From Exiguobacterium sp. s122 (lineage in GTDB: Bacteria; Bacillota; Bacilli; Exiguobacteriales; Exiguobacteriaceae): a stretch of 64,000 nt of DNA. Positions 9,034 to 17,992 of the stretch are shown here, in pieces; position 1 is the stretch's first letter, and each line of letters opens with the position of its first letter. The notes under the pieces are model-generated. The model worked only from the letters and a program-made list of their open reading frames with translations, was not told the DNA's origin and made no database searches. The DNA is taken from positions 1,860,001 through 1,924,000 of the forward strand of contig NZ_JACSMD010000001.1 in the NCBI RefSeq assembly GCF_018618475.1, given 5' to 3'. The translations under genes and the position numbers were made by a program.

Positions 9034-9834
9034 TTACGCCTCGACTGCAGAGCCAGTACGGCCTTTGTCGCTACCGAAGAACGACTTGAACGAATGAAGC
9101 GTCGTTTGCCGGTTCATTGCGGCGATTGACGTCGTGAGCGGGATGCCTTTCGGACAAACCTCGACACAGTTTTGTGCGTTTCCGCACTGCATGATCCCGC
9201 CATCTTCCATGAGCGCCTCGAGACGTTCTTCCGCGTGGAAGGCGCCTGTCGGATGCGAGTTGAAGAGACGGACTTGTGAAATTGCAGCCGGGCCGATGAA
9301 GTTCGTCTTATCGTTGACGTTCGGACAAGCCTCGAGGCAGACACCGCACGTCATACATTTTGACAACTCATACGCCCATTGACGTTTGTTCTCCGGCATA
9401 CGCGGTCCTGGACCGAGGTCGTACGTACCATCGATCGGGACCCACGCCTTCACTTTTTTCAACGCGTCAAACATGCGCTGACGGTCGACTTGAAGGTCAC
9501 GGACGACCGGGAACGTCTTCATCGGTGACAAGCGGATCGGTTGCTCGAGCTTATCGACGAGTGCCGTACACGACTGGCGTGGCTTCCCGTTGATAATCAT
9601 CGAACAAGCGCCACATACTTCCTCGAGACAGTTCATATCCCAGTTGATTGGCGTCGTCTTTTGGCCTTCCGCGTTCACCGGGTTTCGGCGAATCTCCATG
9701 AGCGCCGAGATAACGTTCATGTTCGGACGGTAAGGTACTGTGAATTCTTCCGTATATGTCGGTTGATCCGGTCCATCTTGGCGTTCGATGATGAAGCGGA
9801 TGTCTTTTTGATCTGATTGCATTGGCGTCGTCAT
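9034..9834 (-). CDS. sdhB: Succinate dehydrogenase iron-sulfur subunit
   Basis: 266 aa. Relays electrons from the flavoprotein to the cytochrome b anchor of complex II. The [2Fe-2S] ligands are Cys69, 74, 77 and 89 (CLEEVCGACSM). The C-terminal ferredoxin half has CMTCGVCLEACP and CGNAQNCVEVCPKG for the [4Fe-4S] and [3Fe-4S] clusters. ATG at 9834 overlaps the sdhA stop by four bases, so translation is probably coupled. The inner side of the membrane is expected. Confidence 0.97.
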   Translation of the reverse strand: MTTPMQSDQKDIRFIIERQDGPDQPTYTEEFTVPYRPNMNVISALMEIRRNPVNAEGQKTTPINWDMNCLEEVCGACSMIINGKPRQSCTALVDKLEQPIRLSPMKTFPVVRDLQVDRQRMFDALKKVKAWVPIDGTYDLGPGPRMPENKRQWAYELSKCMTCGVCLEACPNVNDKTNFIGPAAISQVRLFNSHPTGAFHAEERLEALMEDGGIMQCGNAQNCVEVCPKGIPLTTSIAAMNRQTTLHSFKSFFGSDKGRTGSAVEA

Positions 9835-11588
9835 TTTGTCTTCGCCCCTTTCTTCGAGTAATCCCGTTTACGTGGCGGGATTAACGAAACGTCGATTTCT
9901 TCATACGAGATATCGACTTCCCCATTGTCGTAGCGTGCCATCGTCGTCTTCATGAACTGCTCGTCATTACGTTCCGGGAAGTCCGGTTTGTAATGGGCTC
10001 CACGGCTCTCGTCCCGCTTCAATGCGCCGAGCGTGATGACGCGCGCGAGGTCGAGCATGTGGTCGAGCTGTCGGATGAACGAGGCCCCTTGGTTACTCCA
10101 GCGTGCCGTATCGGTCGCAGAGATGTTATTGAAACGCGCGCGCAGTTCTTGAATCTTTTGATCCGTCGCAATCAGCTTGTCGTTATAACGAACGACCGTG
10201 ACGTTGTCTGTCATAAGCTCACCGAGTTCACGGTGAATCTGATACGCGTTCTCCGTACCGTCCATCGCGAGGATGTTGTTGAAGCGTTCAATCTCTTCAC
10301 GCTCGTTAAAGTTGAAGAGGGCTTCCGGTACGCTTTCAGTCGCTTGATCGAGACCGCGCATGTAATTAACTGCAGCCGGTCCGGCTTCCATCCCACCGTA
10401 TACAGCCGAGAGCAGTGAGTTCGCGCCGAGGCGGTTCGCCCCGTGCATCGAGTAATCGCACTCACCCGCAGCAAACAGCCCAGGGATGTTCGTCATCTGA
10501 TCGTAGTCGACCCATAGTCCGCCCATCGAATAGTGGACAGCCGGGAAAATCTTCATCGGCACTTTTCGTGGGTCGTCCCCGACGAACTTCTCATAAATCT
10601 CAAGGATTCCGCCGAGTTTAATATCAAGCTCTTTTGAGTCTTTGTGCGATAAGTCGAGATACACCATGTTCTCGCCGTTGACGCCGAGCTTTTGGTTGAC
10701 ACAGACGTCGAAGATTTCACGCGTCGCGATGTCACGCGGCACAAGGTTTCCGTAAGCCGGATATTTCTCTTCGAGGAAGTACCAAGGCTTCCCGTCTTTG
10801 TATGTCCAGACGCGTCCGCCTTCCCCGCGCGCCGACTCACTCATGAGACGAAGCTTATCGTCCCCCGGAATCGCCGTCGGGTGGATCTGAATGAACTCCC
10901 CGTTCGCGTAGACGGCACCTTGCCGATAGACCGCCCCAGCCGCTTGACCGGTGTTGATGACCGAGTTCGTCGATTTTCCGAAGATGACCCCTGGGCCACC
11001 AGTCGCAAGGATGACCGCGTCCGATGGGAACGCTTTAATCTCCATCGAACGAAGGTCCTGACAGACCGCTCCGCGACAGACACCTGCCTCATCGATGATG
11101 GCACGGAGAAACTCCCAGCCTTCATACTTCTCGACGAGTCCTTGCGCCTCGTAACGACGAACCTGCTCGTCGAGTGCATAGAGGAGCTGTTGGCCTGTCG
11201 TTGCGCCGGCATACGCCGTACGGTGGTGGAGCGTGCCGCCGAAGCGACGGAAGTCGAGAAGCCCTTCCGGCGTTCGGTTGAACATAACGCCCATCCGGTC
11301 GAACATGTGGATGATTTTCGGTGCCGCCTCTGCCATTTTTTGGACAGGCGGTTGGTTGGCGAGGAAGTCACCTCCGTAAACCGTATCATCAAAGTGTTGC
11401 CAAGGAGAATCCCCTTCCCCTTTCGTGTTGACGGCTCCGTTGATCCCGCCTTGTGCACAAACTGAATGTGAACGCTTGACCGGTACAAGCGAGAATAGTT
11501 TAACCGGAACACCCATCTCAGCCGACTTGATTGTCGCCATGAGTCCAGCTAGACCGCCACCGATGACGATCAAACTTTGATTTGCCAT
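9831..11588 (-). CDS. sdhA: Succinate dehydrogenase flavoprotein subunit
   Basis: 585 aa. Oxidises succinate to fumarate in the citric acid cycle. Seen: N-terminal dinucleotide fold VIGGGLAGLMA, covalent FAD attachment at His41 (KRSHSVCAQGGING), active-site region HPTAIPG, and C-terminal substrate residues around RLGANSLL. The length matches the Bacillus enzyme. AGGGGGAA precedes ATG at 11588, 15 nt downstream of the sdhC stop. The middle gene of sdhCAB. Confidence 0.98.
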   Translation of the reverse strand: MANQSLIVIGGGLAGLMATIKSAEMGVPVKLFSLVPVKRSHSVCAQGGINGAVNTKGEGDSPWQHFDDTVYGGDFLANQPPVQKMAEAAPKIIHMFDRMGVMFNRTPEGLLDFRRFGGTLHHRTAYAGATTGQQLLYALDEQVRRYEAQGLVEKYEGWEFLRAIIDEAGVCRGAVCQDLRSMEIKAFPSDAVILATGGPGVIFGKSTNSVINTGQAAGAVYRQGAVYANGEFIQIHPTAIPGDDKLRLMSESARGEGGRVWTYKDGKPWYFLEEKYPAYGNLVPRDIATREIFDVCVNQKLGVNGENMVYLDLSHKDSKELDIKLGGILEIYEKFVGDDPRKVPMKIFPAVHYSMGGLWVDYDQMTNIPGLFAAGECDYSMHGANRLGANSLLSAVYGGMEAGPAAVNYMRGLDQATESVPEALFNFNEREEIERFNNILAMDGTENAYQIHRELGELMTDNVTVVRYNDKLIATDQKIQELRARFNNISATDTARWSNQGASFIRQLDHMLDLARVITLGALKRDESRGAHYKPDFPERNDEQFMKTTMARYDNGEVDISYEEIDVSLIPPRKRDYSKKGAKTK

Positions 11589-11603
11589 GTAAAATTCCCC
11601 CTA

Positions 11604-12221
11604 TTACAAGATGCCGGCGAACGTCAAGATTGAGCGAAGACCGACAAAAGATAGTGCCACGAACACGGCACCTGACACGTAGCTCATGAAACGCTGTGAG
11701 CGTGGTGACTGTGTGATTCCCCACGTGATCGCAAACGACCAGAGTCCGTTCGCGAAGTGGAACGTAGCCGAGAGAATCCCGACTATGTAGAAAATGAGCA
11801 TGAGCGGGTTGTCGACGATCCCTTGCATCATCTCCGCGTTGACCTCGACGCCGCGCATCTTCGCCAAGCGCGTTTCCCAAACGTGCCACGCGATGAAGAT
11901 GACAAGGAAGACGCCTGTGAAGCGTTGCAAAATATACATCCAGTTGCGAGCGTATGAGTATCGGTTCGAGTTAATCGATCCAAGAAACGCGTAATAAACC
12001 CCGTACACGCCGTGGAAAATCATCGGTAAGGCGATGATCATCACTTCAAGGAAGTACAAGTACGGAAGCCCCTCCATGAATTCTGCAGCTCTGTTGTAAG
12101 ACTCCTCCCCACCGACGATATAGTAGTTGACCGATAAGTGGACGATCAAAAACAAGCCGATTGGAATGACCCCAAGTAGCGAATGGACTTTACGATTAAA
12201 ATAGTCACGATTCGAAGCCAT
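11604..12221 (-). CDS. sdhC: Succinate dehydrogenase cytochrome b558 subunit
   Basis: 205 aa, five membrane helices. The single-subunit di-heme anchor of the Bacillus-type enzyme, passing electrons to menaquinone. Histidines 13, 28, 70, 113 and 155 fall at the numbers known for heme ligands and conserved histidines in B. subtilis SdhC. The longer open frame to 12332 crosses the promoter; ATG at 12221 has GGGGGAA at a good distance. First gene of the sdhCAB-thioesterase operon. The promoter at 12304-12332 and cre at 12264-12277 suggest glucose repression. Confidence 0.97.
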   Translation of the reverse strand: MASNRDYFNRKVHSLLGVIPIGLFLIVHLSVNYYIVGGEESYNRAAEFMEGLPYLYFLEVMIIALPMIFHGVYGVYYAFLGSINSNRYSYARNWMYILQRFTGVFLVIFIAWHVWETRLAKMRGVEVNAEMMQGIVDNPLMLIFYIVGILSATFHFANGLWSFAITWGITQSPRSQRFMSYVSGAVFVALSFVGLRSILTFAGIL

Positions 12222-12263
12222 TCTAGTTCCCCCTTTGTCCGAGCGCTTGGCTCGTTTTGTAAA

Positions 12264-12277
12264 TAAAAGCGTTTTCA
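12264..12277 (-). promoter_or_regulatory. Candidate cre (CcpA) site for sdhCAB
   Basis: TGAAAACGCTTTTA on the minus strand fits the cre consensus TGWAANCGNTNWCA with one mismatch (T for C at position 13). It lies 27 bp downstream of the -10 box, a road-block position. Catabolite repression of sdh is known in Bacillus. Confidence 0.65.
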
Positions 12278-12303
12278 AATCTAAATATAGCTTTCTGACT
12301 CCT

Positions 12304-12332
12304 ATTCTACTCTTGTGAAAATTGTATGACAA
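12304..12332 (-). promoter_or_regulatory. sdhCAB promoter
   Basis: -35 TTGTCA (12327-12332), a 17-bp spacer and -10 TAGAAT (12304-12309). The leader is about 75 nt and contains the cre site. Confidence 0.8.
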
Positions 12333-12376
12333 GACAACGGGACCGATTTATGGCACATTCTTTTCGAAAAATCTCG

Positions 12377-12405
12377 GTGACCAAATCCCAATTCGTCGTT
12401 ATAAT
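12377..12405 (+). promoter_or_regulatory. yslB promoter
   Basis: -35 GTGACC (12377-12382), a 17-bp spacer and consensus -10 TATAAT (12400-12405). It is divergent from the sdh promoter 45 bp away. Confidence 0.75.
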
Positions 12406-12435
12406 GGTATAGAGAGATTGGAGTGATGGAATAAG

Positions 12436-12837
12436 ATGGAAACTATGAGCCAACCCACTTTCGCGATTGAATTGTTACGCGATTATGTGTTGACAGACTT
12501 GCTTGGCGAAGACTATGGCCAAGTCATCTATTGGGCAGGTAAACGAGTCGCCCGCAAGTTCCCGGCCATGCCGGATGAAGAGCTCGCCGCATTTTTCGAG
12601 GAAGCCGGATGGGGACAATTGACGCTTGTGAAAGAAAAAGGAAGTAAGTTCTCGTTCGAACTCGTCCCACCTCCTTCGACCCAGCAAAAAGCGTCCGGTT
12701 ACTATCAGCTCGAAGCGGGCTTTTTAGCCGAACAAATCGCCGGGCGTCTCCAATGTGTCGCGGAAGGATTCGCCGAGCCGGCACGCCAAACTGTCCACAT
12801 CACCGTCCAATTAGACCGAAAAGATTCGTACGAATGA
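12436..12837 (+). CDS. YslB family protein (DUF2507)
   Basis: 133 aa, soluble, single domain. The segment DYGQVIYWAGKRVARKFP followed by FFEEAGWGQLTLVKE is the DUF2507 signature. The protein is related to the YslB/V4R-like fold; its function is unknown. In B. subtilis yslB lies between sdhC and uvrC, as here, although lysC, which separates them there, is missing. ATG at 12436 is used; a second ATG three codons in is possible. It is the only plus-strand gene between lon and uvrC and forms a single-gene unit with its own promoter and terminator. Confidence 0.85.
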   Translation: METMSQPTFAIELLRDYVLTDLLGEDYGQVIYWAGKRVARKFPAMPDEELAAFFEEAGWGQLTLVKEKGSKFSFELVPPPSTQQKASGYYQLEAGFLAEQIAGRLQCVAEGFAEPARQTVHITVQLDRKDSYE

Positions 12838-12840
12838 CGA

Positions 12841-12874
12841 AGAGCCGATGCGATTTTGCCGCATCGGCTCTTTC
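12841..12874 (+). terminator. Terminator after yslB
   Basis: A 12-bp perfect stem AGAGCCGATGCG / CGCATCGGCTCT with a 7-nt loop and a short TTT tail. It stands between convergent genes and could also act on the minus-strand unit. Confidence 0.8.
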
Positions 12875-12879
12875 ATTGG

Positions 12880-13662
12880 TTAATATGGGAAGAGACGCTG
12901 ATGAACGTAAATATTGAACTCGATGAGTTCGGACCTTGAGAACACCATATCTTCACCTTCGTATGCTGCTGCCGCTTTTTGAACGACGTGTAAGAGGTCG
13001 GACCGAATCGATTGTCGCCTCGCCCAATCAAACGCGTCTCGCTTCGCAAGCAGACAACCATCTTTCCTGTATGCCATTACCCGCACGAGATTCAACACGC
13101 TGTAGACTGGTTGGTTCTCAAGCGAGCCTAGGCAACCCAACGCATCTTGTTCAATCGCGTCAAGGTAGTTCGCCTCTTCAAACCCGACCAACAACTCACG
13201 CATCGGATTCCCGAACAAGACGCATCCACGCTCCATGATGACTTTGAGGTGGGCGGCCACATCTGGATCCGTCATGTCTCTTTGCTCCTCAAGCAATTCT
13301 TCGATTGTTTCTTCCTCCAATCGAGTGCGCCACTGCTCACTATAATGAACCTCAAACGGACTCGGATGGACCCATTCTCGTAACGCGCGTTCCGTCAGGA
13401 CGGTCAACTCGAGCGGATATGGTTGCGTCGATTTAGTCAGACACAGTCGCATCAAATCGAGCCGCTCCGCACCCGTTAAGTCTCGATTGCATACAAACAA
13501 TAAATCGACGTCACTATGTCTCGGATGAAAGCCCCCCATCGTCACGGACCCGTGCACATACCCATGTTGTATCGCGTCGGTCACGTCCGCAAGCTCACAC
13601 ACGAATTGTTCGATAAACGACGATGTCTCTTCCGGAAAATCTGCGAACGCATCTCGGTTCAT
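12880..13662 (-). CDS. AadA-like aminoglycoside nucleotidyltransferase family protein
   Basis: 260 aa. N-terminal nucleotidyltransferase fold with the metal-binding pattern GSVTMGGF....SDVDLLFV (residues 39-57: Gly-Ser then Asp-x-Asp), followed by an alpha-helical C-terminal domain with the [16 protein letters not shown] motif seen in AadA/ANT(9) and DUF4111 proteins. These adenylyltransferases modify streptomycin or spectinomycin; whether this one confers resistance cannot be told from sequence. ATG overlaps the uvrC stop by four bases (ATGA), so it is probably translated from the uvrC transcript. The gene is absent from this position in B. subtilis. Cytoplasmic. Confidence 0.82.
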   Translation of the reverse strand: MNRDAFADFPEETSSFIEQFVCELADVTDAIQHGYVHGSVTMGGFHPRHSDVDLLFVCNRDLTGAERLDLMRLCLTKSTQPYPLELTVLTERALREWVHPSPFEVHYSEQWRTRLEEETIEELLEEQRDMTDPDVAAHLKVIMERGCVLFGNPMRELLVGFEEANYLDAIEQDALGCLGSLENQPVYSVLNLVRVMAYRKDGCLLAKRDAFDWARRQSIRSDLLHVVQKAAAAYEGEDMVFSRSELIEFNIYVHQRLFPY

Positions 13663-15443
13663 TCGTCGGTCTCCTCATGTACGTATTGAATCACGGTTTC
13701 CGCCAACTTCTCCGGCAAGCCTGCCTCTTTCAACTGTTCGAGTGACGCCAGACGAATCTGTTTCATCGACCCGAAATGCCGAATCAGTTGTTGGCGCCGT
13801 TTCGGCCCAACGCCTGGGATATCGTCGAGAATCGATTTCGTCATCTTCTTCGTCCGCAGACTGCGGTGGAACGTGATGGCGAAGCGGTGGACCTCGTCTT
13901 GCATCCGTTGCAACAGATAGAACGCGCTCGATCGCGAGTTCAGCTCGACGATGCCACCGCCTTCACCGAACAATAGCTGGCTCGTCCGGTGCCGATCATC
14001 CTTTTTGAGCGACCCGACCGGTAAATCGAGCCCGAACTCGTTTTGGAGCACATCCAAAGCGGCGTTCAATTGCCCGATGCCCCCGTCAATCAAGAGCAAG
14101 TCCGGCAAACGTTTCTCCTCAGTCAACAACCGGCGGAACCGACGACGCACGACTTCGCGCATCGTCTCGTAGTCATCTGGCCCTTGCACGGTACGAATCT
14201 TGTACTTCCGGTACTCTTTCTTAAGCGGTTTCCCGTCCTCGAAGACGACGAGCGCCGAGACGGCGTCGCTTCCTTGGATGTTGGCGTTGTCGATGATGTC
14301 GACGCGCGATAGGTGCGGGATGCCGATCGCCTCCCCGAGCTCGCGCATCGCGAGGAGTGTGCGTTCCTCGTCACGCGCGAGCAGTTCAAACTTCTCGTTC
14401 AAGGCGATTTCCGCGTTTTTCGTTGCCAAGGCGAGCAGTTGTCGTTTTGCCCCTCGTTTCGGTTGCATCACTTTCGTTCCAATCGCCTCGTTTAATAAAT
14501 CGATGCGAACGATCTCCGGGACGAGCACTTCTTTTGGCACGACGTTCTGTTCGTAGAATTGAACGATGAAACTTTCAAGTTCCTCGGACGGTTCCCCGTG
14601 AAGTGGGAAGAGCGAGACGTCGCGCTCAATCATCTTACCGCCTCGCATATAGAACACTTGGACACACATCCAGCCACGGTCGAGCGTGTAACCGAACACG
14701 TCGCGTGCGGTCGGGTCGGCCGTGATCATGTTTTGTTTGTTCATAATCGATTCGACGGCCCGGATTTGGTCCCGGAGCTCGGCGGCCCGTTCGAACTGCA
14801 TCTCTTCGGCCGCCTTACCCATATCGACCTCGAGCTTGGCGAGCGTCTCGGCCGTCTCCCCGTTCAAGAACCGACGGATCTCTTGGACGATCGCTTTTTG
14901 GTCGTCCGTATCAACGGCGAGCTCACACGGTCCGAGGCATTGCCCGATATGGTAATACAGGCAGAGCTTGCGTGGCATCGGCTGACACTTCCGTAACGGA
15001 TACAGCTTGTCGAGGAGCCGCTTCGTCTCGTTCGCGGCGTAGGCGTTCGGATACGGTCCGAAGTAATACCCACCGTCCTTCTTCAGCTTCCGTGTCGTCA
15101 ACAGACGCGGATACGGCTCGTTCGTGATTTTGATGTACGGATACGTCTTGTCGTCTTTCAACCGGATGTTGTATTTCGGGTCGTGCTTTTTGATAAGTGT
15201 CATCTCGAGGAGGAGCGCTTCGAGCTCGCTCGCCGTGACGATGTATTCAAAGTCACGAATCTCAGCCACGAGACGCATCGTCTTGATGTCGTGCGCCCCC
15301 GTGAAGTAAGAACGGACCCGGTTCTTCAAGTTCTTCGCTTTCCCGACATAGATGACCTCGCCGTACTCGTTCTTATGCAAGTAACAGCCAGGCTCGTCTG
15401 GGAGGAGCGCCAATTTATGTTTAATGTGGTCAGATTGACTCAA
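13659..15443 (-). CDS. uvrC: UvrABC excinuclease subunit C
   Basis: 594 aa. Makes the dual incisions in nucleotide excision repair. Domains in order: GIY-YIG nuclease (residues 10-95: [16 protein letters not shown]), a cysteine cluster near 155-175, the UvrB-binding UVR motif (around 195-230), the RNase H-like endonuclease (around 380-540, DIIDNAN, LLIDGG) and C-terminal helix-hairpin-helix pair ([12 protein letters not shown]). The start is TTG at 15443, with GAGGTG seven bases before; no ATG fits. Its stop codon is shared with the start of the nucleotidyltransferase gene. In B. subtilis trxA is next to uvrC; here an oxidoreductase and the mrp operon lie between. Confidence 0.97.
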   Translation of the reverse strand: MSQSDHIKHKLALLPDEPGCYLHKNEYGEVIYVGKAKNLKNRVRSYFTGAHDIKTMRLVAEIRDFEYIVTASELEALLLEMTLIKKHDPKYNIRLKDDKTYPYIKITNEPYPRLLTTRKLKKDGGYYFGPYPNAYAANETKRLLDKLYPLRKCQPMPRKLCLYYHIGQCLGPCELAVDTDDQKAIVQEIRRFLNGETAETLAKLEVDMGKAAEEMQFERAAELRDQIRAVESIMNKQNMITADPTARDVFGYTLDRGWMCVQVFYMRGGKMIERDVSLFPLHGEPSEELESFIVQFYEQNVVPKEVLVPEIVRIDLLNEAIGTKVMQPKRGAKRQLLALATKNAEIALNEKFELLARDEERTLLAMRELGEAIGIPHLSRVDIIDNANIQGSDAVSALVVFEDGKPLKKEYRKYKIRTVQGPDDYETMREVVRRRFRRLLTEEKRLPDLLLIDGGIGQLNAALDVLQNEFGLDLPVGSLKKDDRHRTSQLLFGEGGGIVELNSRSSAFYLLQRMQDEVHRFAITFHRSLRTKKMTKSILDDIPGVGPKRRQQLIRHFGSMKQIRLASLEQLKEAGLPEKLAETVIQYVHEETDE

Positions 15444-15514
15444 GTTCGGTCACCTCAGTTTAGCTTCCTCGAGGACGGGAAAAATATGGTGAAGTCTTCG
15501 AGGGAGGGAATATT

Positions 15515-16828
15515 ATGAAACGTTATGACGTCATCATTCTTGGTAGCGGCTCGGCCGCGAGCCAAGCGGCAAACCTATTACGTGACGCCGGTAAACAGAT
15601 TGCCATCGTCGAGAATTGGACGTTTGGCGGGACGTGCCCGCAACGTGGCTGTGACCCAAAAAAGATGCTCGCGGAAGGTTCAGAGCTCATGGCACGGGTC
15701 GACCAGATGAAAGCGCTCGGCGTCAACGGCGACATCACGCTCGATTGGGTGACGTTCAAGCGTCGCGTCGATGAATATCGTTTCGCGGTTCCGACGACGA
15801 AGACGCACAACTGGAAAGAGCATGGCATCGATTTGTTCGAAGGCGAGCCGCATTTCATCGACGAAGATTCGATCGTCATCGACGGACATGAAATCTCGGC
15901 CCATCACTTCATTATCGCAACCGGCCTCATCCCTCGCCCACTCGAAATTCCAGGTGGAGAACTAGCCCTGACGAGCAACGACATCTTCGACCTCGAAACG
16001 TTGCCACCACACCTCAGTATCGTCGGGGCTGGCTATATCGCCTTCGAGTTCGCCCATATCCTTCGCCGGTTCGGCTGTGAGGTCACGCTTCTCATCCGGT
16101 CGCAAGCCTTAAAAGCGTTCGACCGGAACGTCGTCAAGCGGCTCGTCGAGGAGACCGAGCGTATCGGGATTGATGTCCGAACCGGGGTCGAACCGGTCGA
16201 ACTTAATGGAGACGTGTTGACGTTATCTGATGACTCTACCCTTCACGGACTCGTCCTTAACGCCTCGGGCCGCATCCCGAGCATCGAGCGGCTCAACCTC
16301 GAGGCGGCCGGCGTCAAAGCCGACCAATCCGGGATTTGGGTCAACGCATATTTACAGACGTCGAACCCGAACATCTATGCCGCAGGGGATGTCAGTGCGA
16401 GCGATAACCCGGCACTCACCCCGTTCGCCGGACAAGAAGGACGGATTGCCGCCCTCAACCTGATTCGTGGCAACACCCGCCCATTACCGGAGCGGCCGGC
16501 ACCGACGGTCGTCTTCACGTCCCCACCGATCGCAAAAGTCGGCTTGACGATTGAAGAGGCGGAGGCGAATGGCATCGCCTTTGAATATAAGGACAATGAC
16601 TTGTCTCACTTTTTGACGTATGAACGGATTCATGACGAGACCGCGTTCTCACGCGTGCTTCTCAGTCATGACGGTCACGTGCTTGGTGCCCACTTGATTG
16701 GGCAACATGCACCGGAACTGATCAACTTGTTCTCTCTCATTATACAGAACAACATCAGCCATCAACACGTGAAACACTTACAGTTCGCCTATCCGACATC
16801 GGCCTCCGATTTGAGTTACTTGATTTGA
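15515..16828 (+). CDS. FAD-dependent pyridine nucleotide-disulfide oxidoreductase
   Basis: 437 aa, of the glutathione reductase / lipoamide dehydrogenase class. Seen: N-terminal FAD fold VIILGSGSAASQA, redox-active CX4C pair Cys41-Cys46 (GGTCPQRGCDPKK), NAD(P) fold SIVGAGYIAFEFA, GD motif YAAGDVSAS, and a dimerisation domain. The C-terminal catalytic His-x-x-x-x-Glu of true lipoamide or glutathione reductases (HPTxxE) is replaced by YPTSASDL, so the electron acceptor may differ. The substrate is unknown. GGGAGGG precedes ATG at 15515. Transcribed divergently from uvrC and ended by the hairpin at 16843-16866. Confidence 0.88.
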   Translation: MKRYDVIILGSGSAASQAANLLRDAGKQIAIVENWTFGGTCPQRGCDPKKMLAEGSELMARVDQMKALGVNGDITLDWVTFKRRVDEYRFAVPTTKTHNWKEHGIDLFEGEPHFIDEDSIVIDGHEISAHHFIIATGLIPRPLEIPGGELALTSNDIFDLETLPPHLSIVGAGYIAFEFAHILRRFGCEVTLLIRSQALKAFDRNVVKRLVEETERIGIDVRTGVEPVELNGDVLTLSDDSTLHGLVLNASGRIPSIERLNLEAAGVKADQSGIWVNAYLQTSNPNIYAAGDVSASDNPALTPFAGQEGRIAALNLIRGNTRPLPERPAPTVVFTSPPIAKVGLTIEEAEANGIAFEYKDNDLSHFLTYERIHDETAFSRVLLSHDGHVLGAHLIGQHAPELINLFSLIIQNNISHQHVKHLQFAYPTSASDLSYLI

Positions 16829-16837
16829 GACCATATA

Positions 16838-16866
16838 AAAAAGACTCGCCGCAGCGAGTCTTTTTG
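16838..16866. terminator. Bidirectional terminator between the oxidoreductase and mrpG
   Basis: GACTCGC / GCGAGTC stem with a CGCA loop, five A before and five T after, so it works on both strands for the convergent units. Confidence 0.9.
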
Positions 16867-17226
16867 TTATTCCAATCCTTTGTCTTTGTCTTCTTTCAAG
16901 GCGTCTTGAAGCGAATCCTTCCAGAGCGGCACGCCTTTCGTGTGCGCCGCGCGAGCGATCAAATGACCACCAACTGGAGCCGTCAACAGGACGAAGAACA
17001 AGCCGAGCAAGAGACGCGCATCGAACACGCGCTCATCGACCCAGACGTGGAGCACGGCCGCGAAGAGGACGAACATGACCCCGAGCGTCGCCGACTTCGA
17101 CGCCGCGTGTGTACGCGAGTAGATGTCAGGCAGACGGAGAAGGCCGATCGCCGCGACGACCGTGAAGAACACCCCGATGACCGTGAAGACGCCGGTCAAA
17201 ATATCAAAGATCATTGTCGCGGTCAT
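16867..17226 (-). CDS. mrpG: Mrp cation/proton antiporter subunit G
   Basis: 119 aa with three membrane helices, followed by a charged tail. The motif GLLRLPDIYSRTHAASKSATLG is the PhaG/MnhG signature. Last gene of the seven-gene Mrp operon; its start at 17226 overlaps the end of mrpF by 23 bases (an internal ATG at 17214 is the alternative). The seven subunits form one membrane complex that exchanges Na+ or K+ for protons and supports alkaline pH and salt tolerance. Confidence 0.95.
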   Translation of the reverse strand: MTATMIFDILTGVFTVIGVFFTVVAAIGLLRLPDIYSRTHAASKSATLGVMFVLFAAVLHVWVDERVFDARLLLGLFFVLLTAPVGGHLIARAAHTKGVPLWKDSLQDALKEDKDKGLE

Positions 17227-17503
17227 GATGGATGATTGCTCCTCTCTCTAGGTATTTCGAGAACGCCACCGTCCCGATGAAAGCGAGGATACTCAGCAAG
17301 AGGATAACCTCGAAGAACATCGTCGTGTCGAGCAGAATCGACAATAACGCGACGACCGAGATGAGCGCGATCCCAATCGAGTCGAGGGCAATGACGCGAT
17401 CCGGCGTCGTCGGCCCTTTCACGACCCGATACAGCATGAACAACATCGCGATGACAAGGATAGCGAGTGAGATGTAGATTAAAATGTCTAACCAGTGCAT
17501 CAT
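17204..17503 (-). CDS. mrpF: Mrp cation/proton antiporter subunit F
   Basis: 99 aa, three membrane helices. The segment VKGPTTPDRVIALDSIGI (Arg-Val-x-Ala-Asp core) identifies MrpF/PhaF. It starts inside the mrpE stop region (ATGA overlap; a second Met follows immediately). Small subunit of the Mrp complex, required for antiport in characterised species. Confidence 0.95.
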   Translation of the reverse strand: MMHWLDILIYISLAILVIAMLFMLYRVVKGPTTPDRVIALDSIGIALISVVALLSILLDTTMFFEVILLLSILAFIGTVAFSKYLERGAIIHHDRDNDL

Positions 17504-17985
17504 TCCGTCGCCTCCTTAATGCTAGATTCAAAGTTTTCATAGATATCTCGTTTGAGCGCCTCTTTATCCGGCATGTGGAGCGCATGGATATAGAGAATCT
17601 TATTGTCTTGCGACACTTGGACGACGAGCGTCCCTGGCGTCAAGGAGATGAGCATCGACAACAGGCTGATTTTCCAGCCTGATTTGAGCGACGTTTCGTA
17701 TCGGAAAATCCCCGGTTGAATCGCGAGCTTCGGACTGAGGACGAGACGTAATACTTCGAAGTTCGCCATGACGAGCTCCCGCGAAAAGATGAGGAGCAGC
17801 TTGAACAGCTTGATCACGCGTGTAAAGTAAAAGTTCGTACCCGACTCGCGGAAAAAGCGGCGCATCATGAAGATGACGAGTAACCCGATAATATATCCAA
17901 TCAGGAACCCATACGTCGTGAACGATCCCGTGAGGAACATCCAGATGAACGCCAAGAAAAAGTTAATCAATATTTGATAGGCCAT
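17500..17985 (-). CDS. mrpE: Mrp cation/proton antiporter subunit E
   Basis: 161 aa, two N-terminal membrane helices followed by a cytoplasmic domain. SLISLTPGTLVVQVSQDNKILYIHALH is the MnhE family pattern (read here as LTPGTLVV then IHALHMPD). AAAGGAG precedes ATG at 17985, 7 nt past the mrpD stop. MrpE homologues aid assembly or level of the complex rather than forming the channel. Confidence 0.95.
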   Translation of the reverse strand: MAYQILINFFLAFIWMFLTGSFTTYGFLIGYIIGLLVIFMMRRFFRESGTNFYFTRVIKLFKLLLIFSRELVMANFEVLRLVLSPKLAIQPGIFRYETSLKSGWKISLLSMLISLTPGTLVVQVSQDNKILYIHALHMPDKEALKRDIYENFESSIKEATE

Positions 17986-17992
17986 CTTGTAG

